From: Termitidicoccus mucosus
Lineage (GTDB): Bacteria > Verrucomicrobiota > Verrucomicrobiia > Opitutales > Opitutaceae
Reading direction: 5' to 3'
Assembly: GCF_038725785.1 (NCBI RefSeq)
Contig: NZ_CP109796.1
Span: 558,001 to 622,000, forward strand
Length of the DNA: 64,000 nucleotides
Shown: piece after piece, positions 1 through 8,352 of the stretch
How positions within the stretch are numbered: position 1 is the stretch's first letter
Layout of the letters: each line of letters opens with the position of its first letter
Notes under the pieces: generated by a model
Database searches by the model: none
The model's input: the letters and a program-made list of their open reading frames with translations, nothing else
Told to the model about the DNA's origin: nothing
Translations under genes and position numbers: made by a program

Positions 1-2
1 TT

Positions 3-1298
3 CTGATAGTAAGTTTTTCGCTGATGCTGCTGCCTGTCGGCCTCCATGCCATCGGCGGCTTTTCCGCCTTGGGGGAAAGAGTGCCGGAGGCATTTTTTGA
101 CCTGTTTGGCAACTTGGGCAGTCAGGTGACAACACTCACGATTCTCGCCGTCTTCGCGGTTTCCTGGGTCCAAATCACAGGCATCATGGGCAACATGAGC
201 ATTGGCGGATCGGCGCGCGACGAGTATGCGGCCCGCTTCGGCGCCGTGGCCGGCACCTATTCGAAACGGCTGATGGTTATTCTATGGGCCTTTTGCGGCT
301 TGGTGGCGGTCGCGCTTTATTGCGGCCCGGCGGCACTGTCCGATCCCGACATGGCATGGGGAATGATGTCGCGGCAGCTCCTCGGCCCCGGCTTGCTCGG
401 CCTCATGCTGACCGGCGTGATGGCGGCCAACATGTCCTCGGTGGCCGCGCAGACGATGTCCATCTCCGCGCTGTTCGTGCGGACGATTTATCTGCCTTTG
501 CGCCCGGGCGCGACGGGGGCAAGGCTGGTCACTGTCGGGCGCTGGGCCATCGCCTGCATTCTCGGGCTTGGCATTTTCGTGGCCATGGCGATGAACAATA
601 TTTTCACCGTCTTCCAACTCGTGCTGACGGTGAATGTGCCCTTCGGCGCCGCCGTCTTCATGATGCTCTTCTGGCGGCGCCTGACCGTGCCGGCGGTATG
701 GTGCGCGGTCCTGATTTCCGCCACGGTCAACCTCGTCGCGCCGCTGGCCCTGGCGAGAATCGACGCCGTCCGCCACCATCCCGCGCTGACGGTGCGGGTC
801 GAAAACGCCGCGGGTGGCAGCAACCCCGTGTATTTCGACACCGTGGTGAGGCAGCGCCCGGATGATCCCGCGAGTCTGCTGGAAGGCCGGGAACGTTTCC
901 ATATGGAATTATATTTGCTGAATCTGGCAGGCGTGCCGGTCGAAAAAATGTCACCCGGCCACCGGTTCGCGGCACGGATGTTTTTCGACGCGCTCACTCC
1001 CTTCGTTTTGTTATTGGGCATAAGCCTGCTGACCCGCGCGCCGGAGAAACGGCGGGTTGATTTATTCTACGGAAAAATGAAGACCCCCGTGGATGCGACA
1101 CCGGACCTGGATGCGCGGGAGATGGAGGAGACACTGAGGAATCCCGCCCGCTTCGATCACACCAAGCTCTTTCCAAATTCGTCCTGGGAGTTTACGAAAT
1201 GGAACCGGATCGATGCGCTCGGGTTCCTCTTTTGCTGCGCCTTCTCCGGCGCGTTGATCTTGCTGTTTTGGGGATTGGTGCGGCTGGTGGCTCCCTGA
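3..1298 (+). CDS. Sodium:solute symporter (SSS family), 5'-truncated by window edge
   Basis: The reading frame is open to the left edge of the window (codons for L-I-V-S-F-S-L precede the first internal Met at 24), so the true start lies outside. The visible ~430 residues hold roughly eight hydrophobic helices. They have SSS-family features: a conserved helix with GLMLTGVMAANMSSVAAQ and a long cytoplasmic loop before the last helix near the C terminus. The family uses a Na+ gradient to import sugars or other small solutes across the inner membrane. The substrate cannot be read from the sequence. The downstream GH1 glucosidase and other sugar genes suggest a carbohydrate or related compound. 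Family call is confident; substrate is inference. Confidence 0.88.
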   Translation: MIVSFSLMLLPVGLHAIGGFSALGERVPEAFFDLFGNLGSQVTTLTILAVFAVSWVQITGIMGNMSIGGSARDEYAARFGAVAGTYSKRLMVILWAFCGLVAVALYCGPAALSDPDMAWGMMSRQLLGPGLLGLMLTGVMAANMSSVAAQTMSISALFVRTIYLPLRPGATGARLVTVGRWAIACILGLGIFVAMAMNNIFTVFQLVLTVNVPFGAAVFMMLFWRRLTVPAVWCAVLISATVNLVAPLALARIDAVRHHPALTVRVENAAGGSNPVYFDTVVRQRPDDPASLLEGRERFHMELYLLNLAGVPVEKMSPGHRFAARMFFDALTPFVLLLGISLLTRAPEKRRVDLFYGKMKTPVDATPDLDAREMEETLRNPARFDHTKLFPNSSWEFTKWNRIDALGFLFCCAFSGALILLFWGLVRLVAP

Positions 1299-1348
1299 GC
1301 GCGGCATCCCTTGGAATTTCAGAATAGTTATTATATAAACCGACTGAT

Positions 1349-1354
1349 TATAAT
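1349..1354 (+). promoter_or_regulatory. Possible -10 box (TATAAT) directly upstream of the 1360 ORF
   Basis: A perfect TATAAT lies six bases before the ATG at 1360, in a short AT-rich stretch. No good -35 box lies 16-18 bp upstream. If used, transcription would begin at about the ATG, giving a leaderless mRNA. This rests on one hexamer only. Confidence 0.25.
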
Positions 1355-1359
1355 TCCCC

Positions 1360-2130
1360 ATGACCGCCTTGTTTCGCCTTTGGCAACTCATCGTTTTGGC
1401 GCTTTCGGGCTCGTGCTGCGTGCTGGCAGCGCAGGTGATCGAGATCGACGGACGGGCGTGGCGCGCGACGGAAATCGCCCGCGAAAAATTTGCCGACGCG
1501 ACTTGGCGCGAACGCTGGGTCGTTGAAGGGAATGCCGCGTTGGAGGCCCGCAACGGGCGGCTCCATGCCGTCACGGGCCAGCCGCCAGCCTCGAATCAGT
1601 CGGCGACCCTCTGGTGGCGGGAGCCGCTGCCGGCAAATGTGCTGGTCGAGATGACCGCGGGCGCCGCGCCAGTCGGAGGAGAGGCGAACGCCGCGAATCT
1701 CAACCTGTTTTTCCATGCCCGCGAGCTTGACGGCGCACCTTATCATTTCGGGCGTTCCGGCGATTATCCGGAATATCACCGCATCCCGAACTATATCATC
1801 ACGCTCACTGGCGGGTTCCAGCCGGGATGGTCGCGGGTGCGGCGAAATCCGGGCTTCGCCATGCTGGCCGAGGAGCCGTCGACCCGATCGGAGCCGGGGC
1901 AGACCTACCGCATCCGCACGCTCATTGCCGGCGGGCGGATTCGTTACTGGCTCGACAACCGCCTGGTGCATGACACACGCGATCCCGAGCCTCTGCCTGG
2001 CGGGCACTTTGCCCTGCGCACCTGGCGGTCGCAAGTCTGGTGGTCTGACATCCGCATCTCGTCGCTCAGTCCCGAGCCGGCGGACGCGTCGGGCAAGTGC
2101 GCTGTCGCCTCGCGGCGGAAAAAGATGTGA
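1360..2130 (+). CDS. Secreted lectin-like protein (YesU/DUF6250-type)
   Basis: 256 residues. The N terminus is a signal peptide: hydrophobic core around residues 7-22 with a likely signal peptidase I site after VLA. The mature part has Trp-rich beta-strand motifs (WWREPLPANV, LNLFFHA, YPEYHRIPNYIITLTGGFQ, YRIRTLIAGGRIRYWLDN, LRTWRSQVWWSDI). These are typical of concanavalin-A-like domains of the YesU (DUF1961) and DUF6250 type found next to polysaccharide-use genes. No catalytic role is assigned to these families with certainty. It sits between a symporter and a GH1 enzyme, so a part in glycan binding or breakdown outside the cytoplasm is likely. The ATG at 1360 is chosen because it directly precedes the signal peptide; there is no clear Shine-Dalgarno. 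Confidence 0.65.
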   Translation: MTALFRLWQLIVLALSGSCCVLAAQVIEIDGRAWRATEIAREKFADATWRERWVVEGNAALEARNGRLHAVTGQPPASNQSATLWWREPLPANVLVEMTAGAAPVGGEANAANLNLFFHARELDGAPYHFGRSGDYPEYHRIPNYIITLTGGFQPGWSRVRRNPGFAMLAEEPSTRSEPGQTYRIRTLIAGGRIRYWLDNRLVHDTRDPEPLPGGHFALRTWRSQVWWSDIRISSLSPEPADASGKCAVASRRKKM

Positions 2131-2204
2131 TGACCGCCACTCCCCTCGATCCGGCGCTCAAGCCGGCGGCATGACCGCATGTTCCGCATGAATTCTGTTC
2201 TCCC

Positions 2205-3548
2205 ATGAAATCCTATTGTTTCCCGCGTAATTTTATTTGGGGTGTCGCCGCCGCCGCTCCGCAAATCGAAGGCGCAGCCCGCGAGGATGGCAAGGGCGAG
2301 TCCATCTGGGATCGTTTCGCCCGATTGCCTGGCAAAGTCGCCAACGGCGACACGCCCGACATCGCTTGCGATCATTACCACCGTTACCGGGAGGACTTCG
2401 CGCTCATGCGCCGTCTCGGCGTGAAAAACTACCGGCTCTCGCTGGCGTGGCCGCGCCTGCATCCCGATGGGGGACGGGACATCAACCAGAAGGGCATCGA
2501 TTTCTATCGCCGCCTCTTCGACTCGATGGAACGCAACGGCATCACGCCCTGGGTGACATTCTACCACTGGGACTTGCCCCAGGCGCTGGAGGACGCGGGC
2601 GGCTGGCGCGTGCGCGCGACGGCGGAGGCGTTCGCCCGTTATTGCGCGACGGCCGCGCGCGCCTTTCGCGATCATGTCCGCAACTGGATCACGCTGAATG
2701 AAATTCCCACCTTCATCGGCAACGGATACCGTGTCGGCATGCACGCGCCCGGCGCGCGGGAACCCGGCCGCGTGCTCAACCAGGCGTTTCACCACACGCT
2801 GCTCGCGCACGGATATGCGGTGAGCGCCGTCCGCGAACACGGCGGGCGCGGCTCGCGCGTCGGGCTCACGCAGGACCTGAGCGTTTCGGTGCCGGTCACG
2901 GAGACCCCGCGCGATATCGTCGCCGCGCGCGCCGAACTGGCCTTGCGCAACGAGCATCTGCTCGCGCCGGTTTTTCACGGGCGCTATCCGGCGGGTTATC
3001 TTCGCCGCTGCGGAAAAGATCGTCCGGAAGTCAAAGCGGGTGACATGAAATTGATTTCGCAGCCGACCGATTTTCTCGGGTTGAACATCTACAGCGGCCA
3101 TTTCGTGCGGGCAAAGGCAGGCCGCGGGCGGGAAGTGCTGGCGTTCCCGCCCCGGTATCCCGAGGCGAGCTTCGAGTGGCTCAAAATCGTGCCGCAATCG
3201 ATCTATTGGGCGATCCGGCATTGCCATGAACTCTACCATCCGCGCGCGTTTTATATCACGGAGAATGGCGCGAGTTTTCCCGATCCGCCGGCGGCGGACG
3301 GGGAAATCGTCGATCTGCACCGCCGCGATTTTGTGCGCAACTACCTTGTCAATGTGCATCGCGCCGTGGGCGAGGGATTGCCCTGCCGCGGTTATTTTCT
3401 CTGGTCGTTTCTCGACAACTACGAATGGGCCGCGGGCTATGGCGAGCGTTTCGGAATCGTGCATGTTGACTACGCCACACAGAAACGCACGCCGAAGCTC
3501 AGCGCCCGCTGGTATGCGGAGGTGATGCGCCGCAATCAAATCGTGTGA
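2205..3548 (+). CDS. Glycoside hydrolase family 1 beta-glucosidase
   Basis: 447 residues, the usual length for a single-domain GH1 TIM barrel, with no signal peptide, so a cytoplasmic enzyme. It begins with the GH1 N-terminal signature (FIWGVAAAAPQIEGA). The acid/base Glu is in TLNEI at residue 166, where most members have NEP. The nucleophile Glu is in ITENG at residue 353. The aglycone-side motif WSFLDNYEWAAGYGERFG and the final FGIVHVDY...R.PK are also present. It hydrolyses terminal beta-linked glucose, galactose or similar from short oligosaccharides; the exact sugar cannot be read. It lies 74 bp after the lectin-like gene and could be co-transcribed with it. The NEP-to-NEI change beside the acid/base residue is unusual but does not remove the catalytic Glu. 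Confidence 0.95.
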   Translation: MKSYCFPRNFIWGVAAAAPQIEGAAREDGKGESIWDRFARLPGKVANGDTPDIACDHYHRYREDFALMRRLGVKNYRLSLAWPRLHPDGGRDINQKGIDFYRRLFDSMERNGITPWVTFYHWDLPQALEDAGGWRVRATAEAFARYCATAARAFRDHVRNWITLNEIPTFIGNGYRVGMHAPGAREPGRVLNQAFHHTLLAHGYAVSAVREHGGRGSRVGLTQDLSVSVPVTETPRDIVAARAELALRNEHLLAPVFHGRYPAGYLRRCGKDRPEVKAGDMKLISQPTDFLGLNIYSGHFVRAKAGRGREVLAFPPRYPEASFEWLKIVPQSIYWAIRHCHELYHPRAFYITENGASFPDPPAADGEIVDLHRRDFVRNYLVNVHRAVGEGLPCRGYFLWSFLDNYEWAAGYGERFGIVHVDYATQKRTPKLSARWYAEVMRRNQIV

Positions 3549-3632
3549 CCACTGATGTCGCGTGCGGCGGCGCTTGGCTGACACCACTTCGGTCGCACCC
3601 GTGGAAGGACAGTTCATAAAAATTTATCCCGC

Positions 3633-3656
3633 AAAATCAAATGCGCATTTGATTTT
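3633..3656. promoter_or_regulatory. Perfect 24-bp palindrome with central CG (operator or terminator)
   Basis: The left arm AAAATCAAATGC is followed at once by its exact reverse complement, and then by three more T residues. The central dinucleotide is CG, as in LacI/GalR-family operators. The position, 85 bp after the GH1 stop and about 95 bp before the next start, suits an operator for the propeller gene. With no loop and a T-run on the right, it could also act as a terminator for the GH1 unit. Confidence 0.5.
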
Positions 3657-3751
3657 TTTGAAATCTCTTGTTCTTTCTCTGAAAAACACTGGAGAAAATG
3701 CGCCGTGGACGAACTTCTCCCAACAATTTACATTCACTTCTTTCCTTCTCG

Positions 3752-5056
3752 ATGAACCGCCCGGCCCGCATTCCCTGCCATGACAAAGCTCGTGTCCACG
3801 GGGGCGGGTATTCGTCGAACGGGCGTCGTCCGGCGGTCCTTGCGGTTTTGGGTCTGCTTGCCTTGTTGCCGCAGGCCGGCTTGACGGTGGCCGCTCCGCC
3901 TTATCCGCCAAGCCCGATGATTATGGATATTGAGCTGGACTGGTCCACGCATCGCCGCGAGGCGCAGGGCAGCGATAATTTCCAGCTCACTTGGGCGGAC
4001 GATGACAATCTCTACGGCGCATGGGGCGATGGAGGCGGGTTCGGCGGCGCAAACGACGACGGGAGGGATTCCCTCGGCTTCGCGCGGATCGAGGGCGGGT
4101 GGAATACTTATCGCGGCTACAACGTCTGGGGCGGGAAGAACGCGGAGAATCCCCCGCAGTTTCCGGGCAAGAGCTGGGGGACGATCTGCGTGGGGGGCGT
4201 GCTTTATTCCTGGATTGTTCCCGACAATCCCGACGCCGCGGGTTCCGGGGACGGTTTCCGCTTCACGGATGATCCGGCGGTCGCGTGGCCGCGCGATCAT
4301 TATCGCTACGTCCACCTCGCGCGGTCCAAGGATCACGGGGCGACTTGGGAACGCGCGCCGTGGCGTTGGTGGCGCGAGGACAATCTGATCGTCGCCACTT
4401 TCCTCAACCATGGCCGCGACGACGACGGGGCACGGGACGAGTTTGTTTATTCATATTTCCTCCGCCCCGAACGGACCGACGTCACCCAGTCGGAATTCAA
4501 GCTGAACGTGCACAAGCCCGGCGCACTGTTTCTCGCCCGCGTGCATCGCGATCATATTTTCGCGGGTCGCGATGCCTACGAGTGGTTCGGCGGCGTGGTG
4601 AAAGGCAAACCCGCCTGGGGGCCGCTTGCCTCCAAACAGCCGGTGTTCGAAAATCCCGAGGGCACGGGGTGGTGCGTGAGCGCGATCCATAACCGTGCGC
4701 TCGGCCGCTATTTTCTGGCGACGGAGCATGGCGTCAGCGAACGCGGTTCGCTCGGGCTCTACGACGCGCCCGCGCCGTGGGGGCCATGGACAACGGTGAA
4801 ATACTGGACGGCGGCGCACCCCTTTGGCCAAACCCGCCCCGGCAGCGCGCTGGAATGGAAGGACAACATTTTCTTTTTCTCCTTCGTGCCGAAATGGTGG
4901 GGCGCGGACGGACGTGAGTTCACCCTGCTTTTCACCGGCGCAGGCAAGGGGCAGGACAACGATTCGCTCAACACCGTCCGGGGACGTTTCATCATGCGCA
5001 AGCCTCCCGCGCCTCCGCCGCCGGAGAAAACGCCGGACGGACCGGCTGGCCCGTGA
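3752..5056 (+). CDS. Secreted beta-propeller protein (DUF4185-like)
   Basis: 434 residues from the ATG at 3752. An in-frame ATG at 3698 would add 18 residues without signal-peptide character, so the later start is preferred. A hydrophobic segment (AVLAVLGLLALLPQAGLTVAA, about residues 28-48) is a signal peptide. The mature protein has repeated W/D-rich blades with motifs such as LTWADDDNLYGAWGDGGGF, HLARSKDHGATWERAPW and YDAPAPWGPWTTVKYW, as in five-bladed propellers of the DUF4185/sialidase-like group. The same domain forms the C-terminal half of the next gene, so the two are paralogous. Function is unknown; glycan binding or hydrolysis in the periplasm or outside is plausible given the neighbours. 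A Pro-rich tail ends the protein. Confidence 0.65.
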   Translation: MNRPARIPCHDKARVHGGGYSSNGRRPAVLAVLGLLALLPQAGLTVAAPPYPPSPMIMDIELDWSTHRREAQGSDNFQLTWADDDNLYGAWGDGGGFGGANDDGRDSLGFARIEGGWNTYRGYNVWGGKNAENPPQFPGKSWGTICVGGVLYSWIVPDNPDAAGSGDGFRFTDDPAVAWPRDHYRYVHLARSKDHGATWERAPWRWWREDNLIVATFLNHGRDDDGARDEFVYSYFLRPERTDVTQSEFKLNVHKPGALFLARVHRDHIFAGRDAYEWFGGVVKGKPAWGPLASKQPVFENPEGTGWCVSAIHNRALGRYFLATEHGVSERGSLGLYDAPAPWGPWTTVKYWTAAHPFGQTRPGSALEWKDNIFFFSFVPKWWGADGREFTLLFTGAGKGQDNDSLNTVRGRFIMRKPPAPPPPEKTPDGPAGP

Positions 5057-5141
5057 AACCGGTATCCCAATATGGATACATACCGGCCGGCGTTTTCGTC
5101 CGATTCCGCGTCCCTCCCGCCTCATGTTAATACTCCGAAAT

Positions 5142-7271
5142 ATGAACACCACTGCCACCCGCAGCCCTGGGCTCCGCCGTCTGGCGGCATGCCTCGCCCT
5201 TGCGTCCATTTTTGCCCATACGCCACTTTTTTCCGCGCTTCCGGACGACTGGCCCGTGGCCAGGCCGGAAGATTACGGCATGCGTTCCGCCCGGCTCGAC
5301 GCGCTCTGGAACAACCTGGAGTCCTGCAATACCACCGTCCTGCTGGTCATCAGCCACGACCACGTCGTTTATGAGCGCTACGCGCAAGGATACGGACGCC
5401 ACACGCCGCACTACACGGCCTCGCTGGCCAAGGCGCTCGTGGGCGGAGTCTCGCTGATGCTCGCGATGGACGACGGCCTCATCCGCCCGGACGACCCGGC
5501 CAGTCGTTTCGTGCCGGCTTGGCGCGATGACGAAAAAAAACGTGACATCACTGTCGCCCAACTCGCCACGCACACCTCGGGCATCGCCGATGCCAACCTC
5601 GATGGCGTGCCGCACCGGCTCCTGCCCGGCTGGCAGGGCGAGTTTTGGAAACGGCTGCCCGCGCCGCTCGATCCCTTCACCTTGGCGCGTGATGCCGCGT
5701 CCGTGCTGGACAGGCCCGGCACGACGGCGCGGTATAGCAATCCGGGGTTCGCGATGTTTGGCTACTGTGTCACCGCCAGCCTGCGAGGCGCGAAGCATCC
5801 CGATTTGCGCTCGCTTTTGCGCGAACGCGTATTGCGCCCCCTCGGCATACCGGACGGCGAGTCCTCGATCGGCTACGAGGAAACGACCACCGTCGATGGC
5901 CTGCCGCTCGTCGGCAACTGGGGCGGCGGTAATTTCAGCCCCGACGCCAGCGCCCGCGTCGGGCGCCTGCTGCTGCGCCAGGGTGACTGGCAGGGCCGGC
6001 AACTCATCTCGCCGGCTACGGTGAAGGCGGCCACCACGCACGCCGGTTTGCCCAACCACTCCGGTCTTGGCTGGTGGGTGAACCGCCGCGCCGACGGCAA
6101 ACGCTTCTGGCCGGCGGCGCCGGACGACGCTTTTTGGGGATTTGGCGCAGGCGGACAACTCCTGCTCGTAATCCCCAGCCTCGATTTGATTATCGTGCGC
6201 AACGGGGGGCCCATCGAAAAGGAGGAGGACCAGGTTCCTGTTGTCGGGCGGCGTGTCGTGGCTCCGTTGATGGAGGCCTTCGAGCCGCTGGCAAAAGCCC
6301 CGTATCCCCCCAGTCCGGTCATCGCGCGAATCGAATGGAGTCCAAGGGAAACGATTGTCCGCAAAGCCGAGGGTTGCGACAACTGGCCGCTGACTTGGGC
6401 GGACGACGATGCCATGTATTCGGCTTATGGTGACGGCAACGGTTTCGCCCCGTATCTCCCGGAAAAGCTCAGTCTGGGGCTCGTGAAAGTGACCGGCGGC
6501 CCGGAGGGGTTTATCGGTGAAAACATCCGGGCCGCGGCGGGCGAACAGCGCGGAGACGACCGGCATGGGAAAAAGGCGAGCGGCATGCTCATGGTGGACG
6601 GCGTGCTCTACATGCTGTTGCGCAACGCGGACAACGCCCGGCTCGCCTGGTCAACCGACCACGCGAAGACATGGACGGAGTGTGACTGGCGTTTCACGGA
6701 AAGTTTCGGTTGTCCGGCATTTCTTAATTTCGGGCGCAACTACGCCGGCGCGCGCGATGATTATGTCTATATTTACTCGCCCGATACAGGCAGCGCCTAT
6801 GCGCGCGCGGACCAGGTCGTGCTTGCCCGTGTGCCCAAGGACCGGATGCGCGATCGCTCCGCCTATGATTTTTTTGTGCGCATCGACACCGAAGGTGCGC
6901 CGATATGGTCCGCGGATATTGCCGAGCGCGGTCCGGTGTTTCGCAATCCAAACGCGTGTTACCGGCTGCATGTCACCTATAATCCCGGGCAGGGGCGTTA
7001 TCTCCTCACCATGACAGGATCAGGAAAAGACCCTCGGTTTGGCGGCGGTTTCGGGGTTTATGACGCGCCCGAGCCATGGGGGCCGTGGACGACGGCGTTT
7101 TTCACCGATGTGTGGGATGTCGGCCCGGGGGAATCGAGCAGTTTTCCCTCCAAGTGGCTCAGTTCGGACGGGAAAGCCGGCTGGCTGGTATTTTCCGGGG
7201 ACGACTGCTTTTCGGTCCGAAAAGCCGGTTTTATCCTGCATGATAAAGCGAAACATGGCAGGCTGCACTGA
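5142..7271 (+). CDS. Serine hydrolase (beta-lactamase/class C fold) fused to DUF4185-like propeller
   Basis: 709 residues from the ATG at 5142; another in-frame ATG lies at 5124. The N terminus is a signal peptide ending near LFSA. Residues ~35-380 are a beta-lactamase-family (class C PBP/esterase) domain. The SxxK motif is SLAK (Ser94, Lys97), the YxN motif is Tyr198-Ser-Asn200, and a GxGAGGQ stretch stands in the KTG position. Residues ~385-700 repeat the propeller of the preceding gene (PYPPSPVI, LTWADDDAMYSAYGDGNGF, APEPWGPWTT). The catalytic residues look intact, so an esterase, amidase or peptidase acting outside the cytoplasm is likely. The fusion suggests the propeller targets the hydrolase to a glycan. 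The substrate is unknown. Confidence 0.78.
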   Translation: MNTTATRSPGLRRLAACLALASIFAHTPLFSALPDDWPVARPEDYGMRSARLDALWNNLESCNTTVLLVISHDHVVYERYAQGYGRHTPHYTASLAKALVGGVSLMLAMDDGLIRPDDPASRFVPAWRDDEKKRDITVAQLATHTSGIADANLDGVPHRLLPGWQGEFWKRLPAPLDPFTLARDAASVLDRPGTTARYSNPGFAMFGYCVTASLRGAKHPDLRSLLRERVLRPLGIPDGESSIGYEETTTVDGLPLVGNWGGGNFSPDASARVGRLLLRQGDWQGRQLISPATVKAATTHAGLPNHSGLGWWVNRRADGKRFWPAAPDDAFWGFGAGGQLLLVIPSLDLIIVRNGGPIEKEEDQVPVVGRRVVAPLMEAFEPLAKAPYPPSPVIARIEWSPRETIVRKAEGCDNWPLTWADDDAMYSAYGDGNGFAPYLPEKLSLGLVKVTGGPEGFIGENIRAAAGEQRGDDRHGKKASGMLMVDGVLYMLLRNADNARLAWSTDHAKTWTECDWRFTESFGCPAFLNFGRNYAGARDDYVYIYSPDTGSAYARADQVVLARVPKDRMRDRSAYDFFVRIDTEGAPIWSADIAERGPVFRNPNACYRLHVTYNPGQGRYLLTMTGSGKDPRFGGGFGVYDAPEPWGPWTTAFFTDVWDVGPGESSSFPSKWLSSDGKAGWLVFSGDDCFSVRKAGFILHDKAKHGRLH

Positions 7272-7329
7272 GTCGCCCGCGAATTAATCTAGCGACGGGG
7301 TGCATGCGGGCATTTAATTTTTCAAAGTC

Positions 7330-8199
7330 ATGATAAAACGAGCGCCGCGGATCGAACGCGAAATCTCAGATGACGGCATTCATTCCATGCATGGCAGATA
7401 TATGCGCGTGTTTTCCTCCCTTGGCTGTCCTGGTCTCTCTCTCAAGGAAACGCTTGCGCTGGCCGCGCGCCATCGGATCGAGGGGGTGGAATTGCGCGCG
7501 CTGGGCGGCACCTTGGATTTGCCCGCGTATTTTCGCCGTGAGTTTGGCGAACCTGCCGCGCTGGCGGATTTCGTCGCGACCCAGGCGGTGCGCGTCGTGG
7601 GACTCGACTCGTCATTGCGGTTGGTCGGGCGCGATGAAGCCCGTGCCCGTGATGAATTTCTCACATTCATTCCATGGGCTGAGGCATTGGGCGGGGTCTG
7701 GCTGCGGGTGTTTGACGGCGGCAAGAGCATGGATGGCCGGGAGCTTGGGCAGGCGGTCGATACGATTGCCTGGTGGCGCCGCCAACAGGCCGAAAACGGA
7801 TGGCGTTCCGGCATCATGGTGGAAACACACGACTCCTTGCTGACTGTTTCCGCGTTGCGCCGTTTTCTGGATGCCGTTCCGCAAGATACCGCCCTTCTCT
7901 GGGACACGCATCATACGTGGAAGGGTGGGGGAGAGGAACCGGAGCAGACATGGAGCGTCATCTATAACAATGTCTCGTACATTCATGTGAAGGATAGCGT
8001 GGCAAAAACAACATCTCGCGCGGATTATTCTTACGTGCCGCCTGGCTCCGGAACGTATCCGATGGCGCGGTTGCTGGAGATACTAAGACGGGAGCGTTAT
8101 GCCGGCGTGCTCAGTCTCGAATGGGAAAAACAATGGCATCCCGAATTGCCCTCGCTGGACGAGGCGCTTGTTTCCGCTGAAAAAACGCAATGGTGGTGA
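7330..8199 (+). CDS. Sugar phosphate isomerase/epimerase-like TIM barrel
   Basis: 289 residues from the first ATG; in-frame ATGs at 7387 and 7402 would start closer to the first barrel strand (VFSSLGCPGLSL), so the real N terminus may be shorter. The sequence follows the xylose-isomerase-like/AP-endonuclease-2 barrel. Metal-binding positions are visible as Glu165 (MVETHD), Asp192 (LLWDTHH), His219 (YIHVKD) and Glu264 (SLEWEKQ). Members isomerise or epimerise sugars and polyols, or act as inositol-catabolism enzymes, using a divalent metal. The reaction cannot be named here. It has no signal peptide and follows the secreted hydrolase genes, fitting a role in processing sugars after uptake. Confidence 0.8.
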   Translation: MIKRAPRIEREISDDGIHSMHGRYMRVFSSLGCPGLSLKETLALAARHRIEGVELRALGGTLDLPAYFRREFGEPAALADFVATQAVRVVGLDSSLRLVGRDEARARDEFLTFIPWAEALGGVWLRVFDGGKSMDGRELGQAVDTIAWWRRQQAENGWRSGIMVETHDSLLTVSALRRFLDAVPQDTALLWDTHHTWKGGGEEPEQTWSVIYNNVSYIHVKDSVAKTTSRADYSYVPPGSGTYPMARLLEILRRERYAGVLSLEWEKQWHPELPSLDEALVSAEKTQWW

Positions 8200-8352
8200 T
8201 AGTTCCAGCGGCAAGAATGAAGGGGCGGGCAATAGTAATGGATGGCGCGGAGTATTTCTTGGATTATAAAATCGACTGCAATGCCCCCATAATTTAGTAA
8301 CTGCCAAGTTACCATTGACGGCTGGATGGAATGATTTCAGCGTTTGCGGATC

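Noticed and set aside
1330-1354. ATTATA...TATAAT inverted repeat as a copy of the 27-bp element
   Set aside because: Total length is 25 bp and half-sites differ; probably a chance product of an AT-rich promoter-like stretch.
8297-8312. GTAACT-GCCA-AGTTAC inverted repeat before the M20 gene
   Set aside because: Six-bp arms, no T-run, no second copy; too weak to call.
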